64,000 nt of DNA from Oscheius onirici. Taxonomy: Eukaryota; Nematoda; Chromadorea; Rhabditida; Rhabditidae. The stretch covers positions 9,362,064 to 9,426,063 of the forward strand of contig OW051468.1 of the NCBI GenBank assembly GCA_932521025.1. Reading direction: 5' to 3'. The translations under genes were made by a program, and so were the position numbers. Positions within the stretch are counted from its first letter, which is position 1, and every line of letters starts with the position of its first letter. The notes beneath the pieces were generated by a model, which saw nothing but the letters and a program-made list of their open reading frames with translations, had not been told where the DNA came from and made no database searches. This document shows positions 37,201 through 52,084 of this stretch, one piece after another.

Positions 37201-39151
37201 TAACTTTAAAAGCTTTAGGTTGATCACATCGCCTCTTTAACCAACTCTAACTCAGTTAACATTATGGTAGCTCTTTTTAAGTTATTCAAATCGACCCAGA
37301 TTGATTAACACTCAATACAAAAGTTTCAGGACAGAGACCAGAAGATTAGCATGGCTATTGGAGAGGAAATTGCCAGAACGGTAACTGAAATCTTCACAAA
37401 GCTTAATTTATTTTTTAGCTGAGCAGGGAAGATGAAGACAAAGGAACTGAGATTCTTGACACCTCTTGTAAGCTTAAAATTTTATCCAAAAAAAATAAGA
37501 ACTTTCAGTCGAGGAGGCTGAAGTCGTCGGGGACAGTCCAGTTCGTGTAAAGCCACAGCTTTCTTCGACGGCCGTAGATGACAATCTAGAAGATCTTCTA
37601 GAAGTTGCTCAGCCTCAGGTTGAGCAGACCGTCTCAATTCCGGCACGTGCCACAACTGAAGCTCCCCTGGTCAAAGTCTCTTCGGAGACTGATTTTGAAG
37701 CTGCTTTGTAAGCTCAATTCTTTTCTATAACGTGAAGTTTGCTTTAGGTCCTCGCTGGACGAGACTGAAGACATCAAAACTAGAGCAGACAACGAGGGAA
37801 GAGAAATGAAGCTGATCAAGCCGCAGAAGAATGTCAAGAAGAAGAAAAGTAGGCTCTTTCAAGGTTTTCCATACAGGCTGTTAAGACTTCGGAATAACTG
37901 GCTTTGCTTCGAAAACGACTCCTGAGGAGAGACCACTTCAAAGACTCCATGATGGGGAAGTGTCGCATATACAGTTTTCTGCTGGACTAGCTCCTGTGAT
38001 CGAAGTTACTACTACTACTCAGGCTCCAACTGAAGAAATGGTTTGTATTCTTCGCTACAATAATTCTTCTTCAGCCACAAATCTCTCTGGACACTCTAAA
38101 CGCCTTGGACTGGATGCTGAAGAATATGAGTCAAGCCGCCACCAAAGAAGATAAAGACTTTTTGAGCAAGATCACCGAGGCGGCCATTGGACCGAGAGAA
38201 GAAATCAAAGAATCGTTCCCAATCGGAGTCTCGGAGGACAACATTTCCGAGTTTAAGCCGAAGAAGAACCGAAAGATCAAGAAGAAGAAGACGAAGAAGG
38301 GAAAGAAGGCCGAACGGGTGAAGCTTCATTCGGGAGAGTTTGCTCCGAGGACGGTGGACAAGAGCAAAATGTTCCCAAAGTTCAAGGCTCGCTCAATGAA
38401 AGTCAAAAAGACGAGGGCTTTGGGAATTAGGACGGTTAATTCAGAAAAGGAGACGACTCAGGTTTGTTGCCATTTTTCTATTATACTAGATCCGGCCGGA
38501 ATAGTACAGCATATGGTCGGTGAAAAAGAGTCAAGATGTGGATTTAAGAATATCTGTTTGCAGGAACCTACAAGAGAAAGTCTCTTTGCTGACGTGGACA
38601 ACCCAGAGCAGATTTATAAAGAAGTCAAGCAACTGCAGGCCGAGATGCAACAGCTTGAGAAGGAGCTCAAGACTTACAACAGCGCGGAACTTGCTCCTCG
38701 GATAGTAAACCAAGCTGTTAATTGAAAAACATATTCTATTCAGAAAGCCTTGAACGATCCTCTCATCAATGACAGAAAGGCTGATCTGACCAAGGTAGTC
38801 AAGAAGCAGCCCTCTCCCGATCCTCTTCGAATCTTCACTCCTACTGAGCCAGTTCAGACGATAACCAAATGGGGAGAATGGTCCGACTGGGGACAATGCA
38901 GGTGTTCTATTCAGCTGAGAACGAGAGTCTGCTATTATGGAACAGTCAGTAATGGTTGCAAAGGTACAGTACAACTTTACCAAAGATGAGTAGTTTTAGG
39001 AGCCTCTCATCAGACCCGACTCTGTACAGGAGGACCATGTCCTTCGAAGAATATAGTTTCAACAACACATGCTCCTCTCCTTCCCTCTTTGCCACAACGA
39101 ACAGGCGTCTTTGAGTACAACGGTGGACCGATGTGGCCTCGTTTACAGTAA
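34238..39151 (+). CDS. Secreted protein with N- and C-terminal thrombospondin type-1 repeats
   Basis: Extracellular protein, not matched to a named gene. Exon 1 (34238-34286) encodes a signal peptide (MREATFFLTASLFIGS). Exons 34718-34828, 34984-35099, 35136-35234, 35563-35795, 35970-36079, 36118-36221, 36588-36728, 36764-36838 and 36896-36961 follow in phase, then about ten more (36998-, 37330-, 37420-, 37509-, 37748-, 37891-, 38075-, 38563-, 38745-, 39000-39151). The first TSP1 repeat is at 34984-35150 (WATWSAWSFCSNGVRMRV, ETRPC). The second is in the last exons (WGEWSDWGQCRCS, QTRLCTGGPC). The long middle is Ser/Thr-rich and very basic (KIKKKKTKKGKKAER) with a short coiled coil (KEVKQLQAEMQQLEKELK). 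Ends PMWPRLQ then TAA. Possibly an extracellular-matrix component; exon boundaries after 37000 are approximate. Confidence 0.7.
36328..36520. mobile_element. TA-flanked foldback MITE in an intron of the TSP1 gene
   Basis: 193-bp element with long inverted arms: CCTGTACGCAATTACGTACG (36339-36358) mirrored by CGTACGTAATTGCGTACAGG (36490-36509). The ends ATAGAAGCAC / GTGCTTTTAT are flanked by TA on both sides, as for Tc1/mariner-type insertions. No coding capacity. Confidence 0.85.
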
Positions 39152-39154
39152 GAA

Positions 39155-39655
39155 GACGGCAAAGATACCTGTAAAACATCCATGATCCTCTCACCTCGTC
39201 AGGTAGAACGCGTAATAATACTTAATAAAGATACGCAAATATTCGTAAAGAATACCAATCACTTGAATAATTGCTTTAGAAGGAAAAGACTTCTGACTTT
39301 GGTCAGAGATTCTGATAAGATCATGATTCACAGAGTGACGTCTTCCAGTTTGTTTGCTAACAAGAGGTCATCTGTTTGGCTCATAATACAGCAGAATGAT
39401 AAAGTCACGAAAAGGGACTGTTAAGCTGACCAAAGTCTACTAGAGAGAGAGTCTGAGACAAAGAAGGTAGACAAATGAGAGATGTCCAGAAGTGCACAAA
39501 GTCCGATCGTTCAGGAAAACTTTGACAATCACTAAAAAAAACTTTGACTGAATTCGTATGGAAGAGATTCATTGGTATTGACCATAACTCGGTCATCGTA
39601 TGTACAGAGAGATTCTGCGAATATCGCAATACTGTGAATTGGAAGAAGAAGTAGA
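39155..39655. other. Convergent intergenic region, no gene recognised
   Basis: Lies between the stop of the TSP1 gene (plus) and the stop of the thioesterase gene (minus). Contains an AATAAA near 39221 for the plus-strand gene. Confidence 0.5.
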
Positions 39656-39659
39656 GAAA

Positions 39660-41437
39660 TTACAACTTGGAGGCCCGAGGCTTCTCAACCATGTCCAGTC
39701 TCTCCCATTCTGGCATTCTCGGCGGGTCTCCGAGCTTTCTCTTGAAGAATTCGACAGTTCTTTGCCAGCTCTCCTCTTGAGCTTTTCCATGAAGTAAAAC
39801 TTCTCCTCCGTATCCACAGTAGAATCCTTGAAACTTGGCGTAAACCATGTCGTGATGAGGAAAATATGGCGGTTCCTGAGAAGGTCATTAACTTTCAGTT
39901 TTTTCTCTAACGTACCATAATATGACCTCCGTTGATGTAGTCAATCTCAATGTCATCTCTTCCAGTCTTTCGGAGCTGGTCGGCTTTGATTTGGGAAGAG
40001 AGGGCTGAGGTTATGACCAAGTCGTCGACTGATGCCTGCAAAAGTTGAATGTTTAATCATTAAAGACCATTTTTGAAGAATTTATGAATACGATACTTTA
40101 AAAAGAGCTCACCACAAAGCGGAAAGCCACATCTTTTTTGCATCGCTCAAAAGGAATTCGTGTTTCCTCAGTACATTCGGACGACTTTATGAATTTGTCT
40201 GAACAGAGAACCTGGTTGATAAAGTAGAGGTTGCTTTGATCGGCTCTAAAATCCCCCTAATTATTCGAAAAGATGGGACTACTAACTCTGCAACTTCCAG
40301 CGATTTCCCATTCTCCTTGATCCTCAAATACATGTTGGTACAAGGCGCTCCATTTATCGAGACAACTGCTTTGATTTCTGGATTTCTCGTCGCGATGAGA
40401 TCTACCAAAGTGGCTCCGAAAGAGACTCCTTGAATGCCCAGAACGTCACTTGTATAGGGCTTGGCAAGCAGCCAGTCAATGGTCTTCTTGAAGTACTCTA
40501 TCTCGACTTCTTCCAGCTTCTCCACCAGAGTCTTGTATTGGAAGAAAGCCACACAGAGTACGACGAATCCTTCGCTGGCCAGGGCTGCTCCCTTGTGCTC
40601 GTGAAGTCCTCCTCCCGTTCCAGAAATGTCAATGATGGTCGGGAAGGGACCATCTCCAGGTGGTTTGAACAGCGTCGCACAGAAGCCATCCTCCTCAATT
40701 TCTGTTCTCTCCAAACGCGGATGCATCCAGTGTTTTCTGATATACATGGCGTCAACAACGCGTCCGGAAGCATCTTCTAATCTGAAAGATCTTATAATGT
40801 ATCACAAGATGGAATCATTGGCCGATAAGAGGGAAGAATAGGAACTGATAAGGGTCAGCCGAGTGGGGGGACGTCACAATTTTAAACCAGATAAAAAAAC
40901 TCACTGTAATTCATAAATAAATGGGACTGGAGGGGTACAGCGTAGATAGCCACCGAAATCGAAGGATTTGGTTGGGAGCTGACTCAGGAAAAGACCCATG
41001 GCGTCTGGCTCTGAAAGACTTTCAATGAGCCTGTCTTTTCTGGCCATTCGACTAATTGCAAGATTTTTGTTTCATTCAATTTCAGTTTCAAACTGGAGTG
41101 AAACTTACGATTGTAGGTTCCGCGAAGAGGCTTGGCAGTGGCCAAATCTATACTTCCAGAAGCATCTGTCTTGAAAATGGCATAAGCCTTATGAAGACCG
41201 TACTTGTGCTTGAGACTGAAAAGAGAAGTCTGTTAAAACCCTAATCGAGACCTACTTCATAGTCATACGGTAATGTTCATGTGGAAATAGATCCGTGGCC
41301 GTAATGTGTACTTTCTCTCTCATGATCGTGTCCGGCTTGTCCACCTTGAGATGCTGCTGGATGTAGACAATGTCCGACGGAATATGAACATGTTCCTGGA
41401 TGGACACTTCCGGCTGGTCGTAGTACTGAAGAGACAT
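39660..41437 (-). CDS. BAAT / acyl-CoA thioesterase family alpha-beta hydrolase
   Basis: Peroxisomal or cytosolic acyl-CoA thioesterase, or bile-acid-CoA:amino-acid N-acyltransferase homologue. Seven exons in phase: 41437-41256, 41215-41109, 41010-40905, 40781-40283, 40256-40113, 40035-39916 and 39875-39660, giving 457 residues. The N-terminal beta-sandwich ends in PDAMGLFLSQLP. The hydrolase starts at FKPPGDGPFPTIIDISGTGG. The nuc leophile elbow is GVSFGA with Ser, where BAAT enzymes have Cys, favouring thioesterase activity. The acid is in ASVDDLVITSAL and the His in YINGGHIMEPPYFPHHD. The C-terminus (SKL) is a canonical PTS1 peroxisomal signal, so the protein should be in peroxisomes. Confidence 0.9.
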
Positions 41438-41699
41438 GGCTGTGTGAACTTATCGCGTCCAGATGGCTTTTATATCAGAGAGACGACAAAATGGTTATCA
41501 GCAAAATGACGGAACTGTAGCCGATGGGAACCTAATCACGGGGGAGCCAGTGATTCAGAGAGACAGACGACACGCAAGACACAAATTCGTGAAAGAGCCA
41601 AATGATGTCACTTTTTGTTCAGTTCACTGGACAGATCCTAAGTTTTGACCTTTTGTAAGGGTTCATTGTACCCAGACAATTATCGTATCCTTCCTCTTT

Positions 41700-42012
41700 C
41701 TTCAGGGTGGTGACAGAAAGAGTTATCATGACTACGTTGTATCCAGAAAGAATTTTCTAGTTGTTCTTTCTGACCAGCTATCGGATATCTGATTCTCGTC
41801 CTCTGGAAGAAACCTTGTCCATTCTTCCTGATGTAATTCGTAATGCTTCTTCATCAGCCGGACCTCCGCCTGGTTATGATAAGGTACAGACTCTTTTCTT
41901 CTTGTCACATCCTTTTGTGAAAAACGGTTAGAATGTACCCGAAATCAGGAGATGTGACTATCTCTTCTATTCAAAAAATTCTTCGAAAGTCAGAAAAGGT
42001 GACTTGGCTTGA
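41700..42012 (+). CDS. Possible 3' exons of a small unidentified gene
   Basis: Plus-strand open pieces with splice signals. About 41706 onward reads GGDRKSYHDYVV after CTTCAG. About 41777-41883 (ISDSRPLEETLSILPDVI) ends AAG|GTACAG. About 41931-42009 after GGTTAG reads NVPEIRRCDYLFYSKNSSK and ends KGDLA plus TGA. A possible first exon is the frame starting at 41463. No family is recognised; the phase at the first junction is not resolved. Confidence 0.35.
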
Positions 42013-42198
42013 AGTTTGCCTTTACTATACAAATTGCTGATCAAACAAGACTGAAAGACTTAATTTTTTTACGACTACGATTAGAAAGACTGATATTACA
42101 AGTTAATAGACAATTTATTAAGCTCTGTTTGTTTGCAAAGTAAAACTTTGTAAAGATCGTTTGTGAGAAAGTTGAAAGATTCTCTTGCTGTTGAAGAG

Positions 42199-42550
42199 CT
42201 AGGACTTCCTTCGGTCTCCTGAATCCTGAAAATCTAACGTAAACTCGGTCAAACTTGAGTCTTACCTTTTGAAGAAGCACTGTCATGGTGATGAGAAGAG
42301 GAATCGGGGCATGGGATATATACGAGGTCTCGTCGAAGAGAAAAGAAAGGATCTGTTCTGCACAATCTGTGGTCTCTCTTGGCTCGAGATCAAAATTGAC
42401 CAACAAGTCGAGATCTTCTTTTTCTTCTTTCCTAAATATTTCAATAGAAAACGGAAAATGACGGGGTTCTTACGTGAAAAAGGCTTTCAGAAGTTCTTCT
42501 TCAGCTTCAACCAGTCCAAGAAGAGCAATAAGGAGAGCTAGAAGCCTCAT
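42199..42550 (-). CDS. Small secreted protein, unidentified
   Basis: Three in-phase exons (42550-42474, 42431-42266, 42225-42199) encode 89 residues. An N-terminal signal peptide (MRLLALLIALLGLVEA) is followed by an acidic segment (EEEDLLKAFF-like, KEEKEDLDLLVNFDLEP) and a mixed C-terminal half with one Cys. No family is recognised. It shares its upstream region with the divergent CCDC102-like gene, and that region has TGATAAGG at 42598-42605, a GATA-factor type site. Confidence 0.6.
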
Positions 42551-42791
42551 AAAAGAGCACAGAAGTCATTGGGAAAGGCGATTTATATTGGGAAGGTGAT
42601 AAGGTGGGACAGGGAGGAAAAGATTGTTGTCGGGGACAGAACCAGACTGTTCAGAGGAAGAGTCTTAACAAAGGATGTACCAGAGTTCAGACTCAAAAAG
42701 AGCGTGTCTCTTTTCCCTGTCACACTCTCGCAAATGTTAAACCCGTGAACAGCTGATCTCGGGTCAGCAGTCGCTCACTCAGCAGTCAGCT
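42551..42791. promoter_or_regulatory. Shared divergent promoter region
   Basis: 241 bp between two ATGs pointing outward (42550 minus, 42792 plus). It contains TGATAAGG at 42598 and the AT-rich TTTATATTG at 42581. Promoter function is inferred from layout. Confidence 0.5.
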
Positions 42792-44513
<1,722 letters not shown>

Positions 44514-44521
44514 ATGACTTT

Positions 44522-46814
<2,293 letters not shown>

Positions 46815-46949
46815 CGGGAAGCAATAAACAATTTTTAGGTAAACGCGCTCTAATTAAAGAAGAAGAAAAAGTTAAAACTACCCTTTTCATTGACTGAATA
46901 TCACAAAAAGATACAAAATTGCACAGGACCGGTATAAAAGGCGACTCGT

Positions 46950-49900
46950 TTAGACAGTCGTTTCATCCAAGTTGCTCTCCTCTTCCAGAAGCTTTTCGAA
47001 CGAGAATGGAGAAAATGCGTACCCGCTACCGCCGTAGAACTTTGACTGGAACTCGACCCTGTGATTTTTGTTGTAAATAAGCCGAAAAGGAGAAAGTACC
47101 AATGAAGACGGAGAGCGTGAAGAAAGGCGGAAAGTCCTTCCATGAGAACGAGAATTCCGACGGATAGGACGAAGAATATGAAGAAGATAATGTACAGGGC
47201 TACGGCTCCAATTTTGTCGTCCAAAGCAAGCGCCTGGCGGAACACCATTGTCCAGAGCACGTCCGAAAGCTCTGAAACTTGATTTTTGCATCTAAAATTT
47301 AAAGCAGCTTACGAGCATGAGCCAGAGAAAGTGCCCAAAGACGCAGATATGACGCCGTATGGGAAACACAACCAAGAACGAATTCGATGGTATGGATGGC
47401 CTGATAGACCATGACGTCTCCCATATTTTGGGCGTCTCCTCCGTGAGAATGATCCGTCTGGATGGGAGTCTCGTGATGCTGTACTTCTACTTCGTTCTCC
47501 GTCATGTCGGCTCGTACACTCTGAAAAGGGTTGTTACAAATGTCGTTTTGAGCTGCACAAATTACACGGTGCTAGATCGAGACAGCTTATTCATGGTACA
47601 GTGGAGATCATTTTAGGATGTGAAGCGGTAGTACTTCGGGAACTCTCCCAAAAGTCCAAATTTCTCATGTTTAGTCATTTTGACTCAAGTTACTCAACAT
47701 CAGTTTGTAATTTTGACTTCACATGAGTCATTTTTAGTTTTCACGTCCCAAAATGATCTTGAGGAGAGTTCGCTCCGAGACAATTCAAATAGGCTGCTGC
47801 TTCGCGAAGTATTTACCACACAGCTCCCTAAAAAACCGACCTCTTGAAGTGTGGAGTACTGTGTCTGTTGCCGACGCCTTTTCAACATGAAGAAGGGCTT
47901 GGCAAACAGCATCAGCGGTATCTGTACCACGGCCACAATCAACAGCACCATTTCCACTATTCCCTGAAAAAGATTCACTCAGTTTTCTCTCCAAAAACGT
48001 AATATTTGATATTTTTGTTCCCGCTGTCTCGATTTCGCACCGTGTCACAAAAAAGCAGTGACACTTACCCATCGAGATCCGTGATCGCAGCGCTCTCTTT
48101 GCTCTTTCCAAAGCGAGTAAGGTTTTGCGAATAGCATAACGGGAATACAGGCTATGGCTACTAGAAGAAAGAAACTTTCGAATACCCGCTAAAATAGAGC
48201 AGTTTTTGGAAATGGTCGTAGAGACTAACCTGTCCCGGATACCAGTAGTTCAAGTAGCACTGTGGGATTAGACCAGTGTTGTCATAGTATCCATAGGGCC
48301 GAGACTTGAACATGAACATGTTGATGAGACCGACTAGGAGCGAAGGAGCACATGATGATCCAGGATAGTCGAAGCCGAGAACTGATTGATTGCATCCCTG
48401 AAACGGAACTTTTAGTTACAGTTCATTATGGTTTTTTCAAAAGAAACATGTCACTTCGCGGCGTGACCACAATGACAAGAAAACCTAAGATGCGCAGCCC
48501 AGTTTTATAGCTGAGCATTCTACATTTGCCTGTTATAATGGTTCAACCAAAAACCTACGTCTGGAGTGAACATGATCCATTTAGTGACGATTTGAATACA
48601 GAGATAGATGAAGATACATCCGAGGAACAGAATTTGAGGAATAAACATGAATTTAATATCTAGATCCGACTTGAAATATCTATATTTCACCAGTTATTCA
48701 AGGAGGAAAAATAGCTTACTTATAATTGTGGTAGCTGAGAATCACGCCAAACGTCATCTGCATAATTCCGAGCAGGATGGACGACTTCATTTTCATCGAG
48801 TTCAAAAAGGACAGCTTGTTCGTCTCGGCTAGATTCCAGACTGGATCTACGCCGATCGGATACGGGCCAGGAGAATCAGCGGAACAATTTTTCTGAAACA
48901 GAGCCATTTTTGAAGAAAATTTGTACTGTTACTGTATAGTATGCCATCTCGGGAATCAGCATCAGCGGCTTTTCTCCGTCCATGCCGTCCAGTACGCTCT
49001 CAGGATACATATTCTTCCACGAGGATCCGTACAAATTTAGACTTTTCGAGAAGACGTCATTATAGATCAGGCCCGTGTAGATGGAGAAGGCTCCCATGAG
49101 CAGGATGATATAGCGACCGCCAAAAAATGTTTGGAAGATCTGAATCGTGATTTTTAGGTTCCAGAAAAAAAGGCTACCTCGTCCTTGATTCTCGCAGCCT
49201 CGAGCTGTTTTTCTCGCCAGACGAAGAAAAGTCCGACCAGGAACATGATCAAGCCGTGGCCCATGTCTCCGAACATGACGGCGAAAAGGAATGGGAAACT
49301 GATAATTGTATATGGGGCTAAAATGTGATGTTTCTAAGAAGAAAGAGTAAAAAACCTGGGTTAATTTCTCGATAGTTGGCTATTCCGTACGAGTCGACGA
49401 TATTTTGAAAGCCCTGGGTGAATTTGTTAGTTTTATGATAAGTTGGAGGGACGGCCGTGGTGTCCATTCGATTTAATATCGACGGCATGTGACTTCCGCT
49501 GTCTTCCTATAAATCAGGGCTCTAACTCTAAACCAAGAACAAAACGTACCGTTCCCTTCTGCAGCGCAGCACGAATGTGGCTGATTTCTTTGACAGGGCA
49601 CCAAATTTCGGCTATTAGACACTTTTGCGTGACGTCAATGTTGAACATGTTCAGCGTATGGTAGATTGACTTGATTTTACGGACTTTGGTTAGCCAGAGG
49701 CGGATATTTTTTGAGGCTGCTATCTGAATTTAGGATAAAAGGGTGAGAAAAATGAGGCAAATCTAACCAAGACACGATGACGATGGTCTTGCGTCTGCCC
49801 AAGAACCGTCTTTAAATCTTCTATTCTCGTCATGATGCCGATCGACATTTCACGTCGTTCAGCAGCCGTGTCCGGACAAGGGTATAGCGTTGCCCGAAAA

Positions 49901-51403
49901 CCTTCGCAAATTTTCTTCACTTTCGTCTTGAGGTGGTCGCCTTGGAAGAATACGATAAAGACCGTCTTGAGAACGGAATCTCCCTAGAACATTCGAATTC
50001 AGAAGAAGTTGGACAAGAACTAACTGTGACGGAATCCTGTAAGAACACGTCAATTGCAGATGTTCGTAGGAAGACGTTTCCTTTACAGACTCGCCAAAGA
50101 AGTCGTTCGAAAGCTGGCAGTCGCTCTCTCTTGATTACTCCGGCCACAAATCTGAAAATAAAAAATTAGTGGGGGAAGTTTATGGAAAAGGGTCAGTCAC
50201 AGCGCTTGAACAGAAATAATTGTACCGAATGGGTCACTAAAAAGGCAGAAATGATGAAATCGCAATGGATATCGCGGAATTTCGAGCTCAAGGAGAACTA
50301 GATGGCATTAGCAAGACCAGAGCTTTCATTGGTCGAAAACCTTTACCTAAACCATGGACAATAAGGATTCTAGAAATTATTTCGATCAGAAACACTTTTT
50401 AGTTATTTCAGCTTTCAATAACAGGTGTATCACGAAAATTATATGATTCAGTCCAGCTTATCGACTCACCCGAGTCTGTACGGTCTCGAGTAATGATCGG
50501 CTTCGTCAGTTGCAAAATAAACGTCGTCTTCCGAACTGTTGGAGCCAGTCTAACAATTACCAATTTGTTGAAAGATTCGTTGAAAAAAGAGTGCTAGTGT
50601 TCACACATTCGGCATTCAACAACAACTGTGACTGACTAATACAAAGCTCTTACCCTAGTTTCATCTGCAATGCGTAAGCTGACGAGAGGGCCGAAAGATC
50701 CTCGTCTGGAGCAATTGTAATGAGCGGCTCGTCTTGTTCTCCGAGCATAGAAAGATCACTGGGTCCGGCTCGGCTTCGATCATGCTCCACCTCACAAAAC
50801 AACGTTTAGACGAGAGAAAAAAAACATGAATATTGCATGCAAGTGCAAACAGAAGCAAAAAAGGAGAGAAACATACCTCTTCGAAGAAAATTTGTGTTTT
50901 TCGCAAGATGTGCTTCAACTCGATCAGCTCGGAATAGTTCTTTTTCAGGGCAGCCTCGTTTCGATTGACATCTTTCAGCTCGTTTTCCAGCTTTTCGAAT
51001 GTAGCTTCCAGATCGATCATCTCTCTAGGCAGAGGCGCCTCCGGATTCTCGCCCGTATCCAGCATCATGATTTGATCTTTCTTGATTTCTAGCTCCAAAA
51101 ATCCTAAATAAAAGTTTGTAAATAGTTGTATGAGGAGAAACTGACGAAGTTTTCGCTCCATTTCATCACAGCGTCTGACCTCCTTGACATATTTTCTCTG
51201 GAAGGCACTGACATCCGCATTTAGCTGAAACATAGTAGCTTTAACGAAAATTCTGGGGGACTTACATCTCGGAACTGTGCTGAGCCTATTTCTCCTAGTT
51301 GAGCCACACATTGGTATGCGGATTCACTCTGAAGAAATAGTTGAGCGAGGCACATCTCTTCGCTTCGGAAGATGCCATTTTGAAGCTTTTCCGGCTCTAC
51401 CAT
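46950..51403 (-). CDS. unc-32: V-type H+-ATPase subunit a (V0), UNC-32 type
   Basis: Largest V0 subunit: an N-terminal cytosolic arm and a C-terminal membrane domain forming the proton half-channels. Exons in phase: 51403-51266, 51224-51146, 51103-50877, 50790-50654, 50535-50470, 50151-50025, 49983-49768, 49723-49550, 49506-49356, 49317-49178, 49139-48933, 48892-48720, 48679-48559, 48397-48230, 48188-48069 (A), 47963-47841 (B), 47520-47313, 47271-47100 and 47058-46950. Using A alone gives 910 residues; B alone gives 911. Diagnostic parts are [18 protein letters not shown] at the start, [18 protein letters not shown], and [20 protein letters not shown] containing the essential transmembrane Arg. 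The end is [19 protein letters not shown] and B are homologous and both start and end in phase 0. The same region in C. elegans unc-32 is, to my knowledge, alternatively spliced. Confidence 0.93.
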
Positions 51404-52084
51404 CGTTCTGCAAACAAAAATACACTGCTGATCGAAGCCGAGAAGATTGGAAGAGTTCTCTTATAAACAATGAGTCACAGATGCTGTGTCACAGCCTGTG
51501 AATGATAAAATTTCGCTGAGAATTGATTGAAAATGAAGATGGTGAACAGGGGAAGAAAATAAAGCATGAAAATATATAAAGCGTTTTCAAAGCGAAGAAT
51601 CTACATAATTTTATGTTGCGAAATGCTGCTAAATGTAGTTTTTTGCTGTTTGAACACCCGCGCAAAAAAATTACCGCCCGAATTGCAATACAAAACTGGC
51701 GCGCGGTTTGAATAGTCAGTATTTTTTTTTCGTGTGCGCAATCACTGTTTCTTTTACACTTTTCCTTGCTTATTTTTCCATTTTATCGATTTTTTGTTTT
51801 GCTTTGTCAATCTTCTATACAGAGTTAGAAAAGCCTCGAATATCAGTCGACTATATTTCCGCCCAAAACTATTGTTGAACAACGACAAATTAAAACGAAT
51901 GACGAAAGTCTTCTACACTAAAAGACGTGAGCGTGAGAGACGTTCTCAGCTGTCCGGTGCAATTGCGTATTTCATGGCGGGAAACACGTTTGACCAAATA
52001 TTGAATTTCCATAACTTTCCTCATCCAATTTATCCTTCTTTTCTTTTCATTGTCACAAATAACATAGTGTTTTTCTGGTAAACA
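51404..52084. promoter_or_regulatory. Divergent promoter region of the V-ATPase and lin-9 genes
   Basis: 681 bp between outward-facing start codons. It contains GGCGCGC at 51698-51704 followed after two bases by TTTGAA at 51707-51712: an E2F-type core directly next to a cell-cycle homology region (CHR)-like hexamer, the pair recognised by E2F/DP and the MuvB subunit LIN-54. Upstream, a CCGCCCGAATTGCAAT stretch may be a second site. The function is inferred. Confidence 0.55.

Noticed and set aside
47963-48188. Reading exons A and B of the V-ATPase gene as both constitutive
   Set aside because: This would duplicate one transmembrane segment; family proteins have it once.
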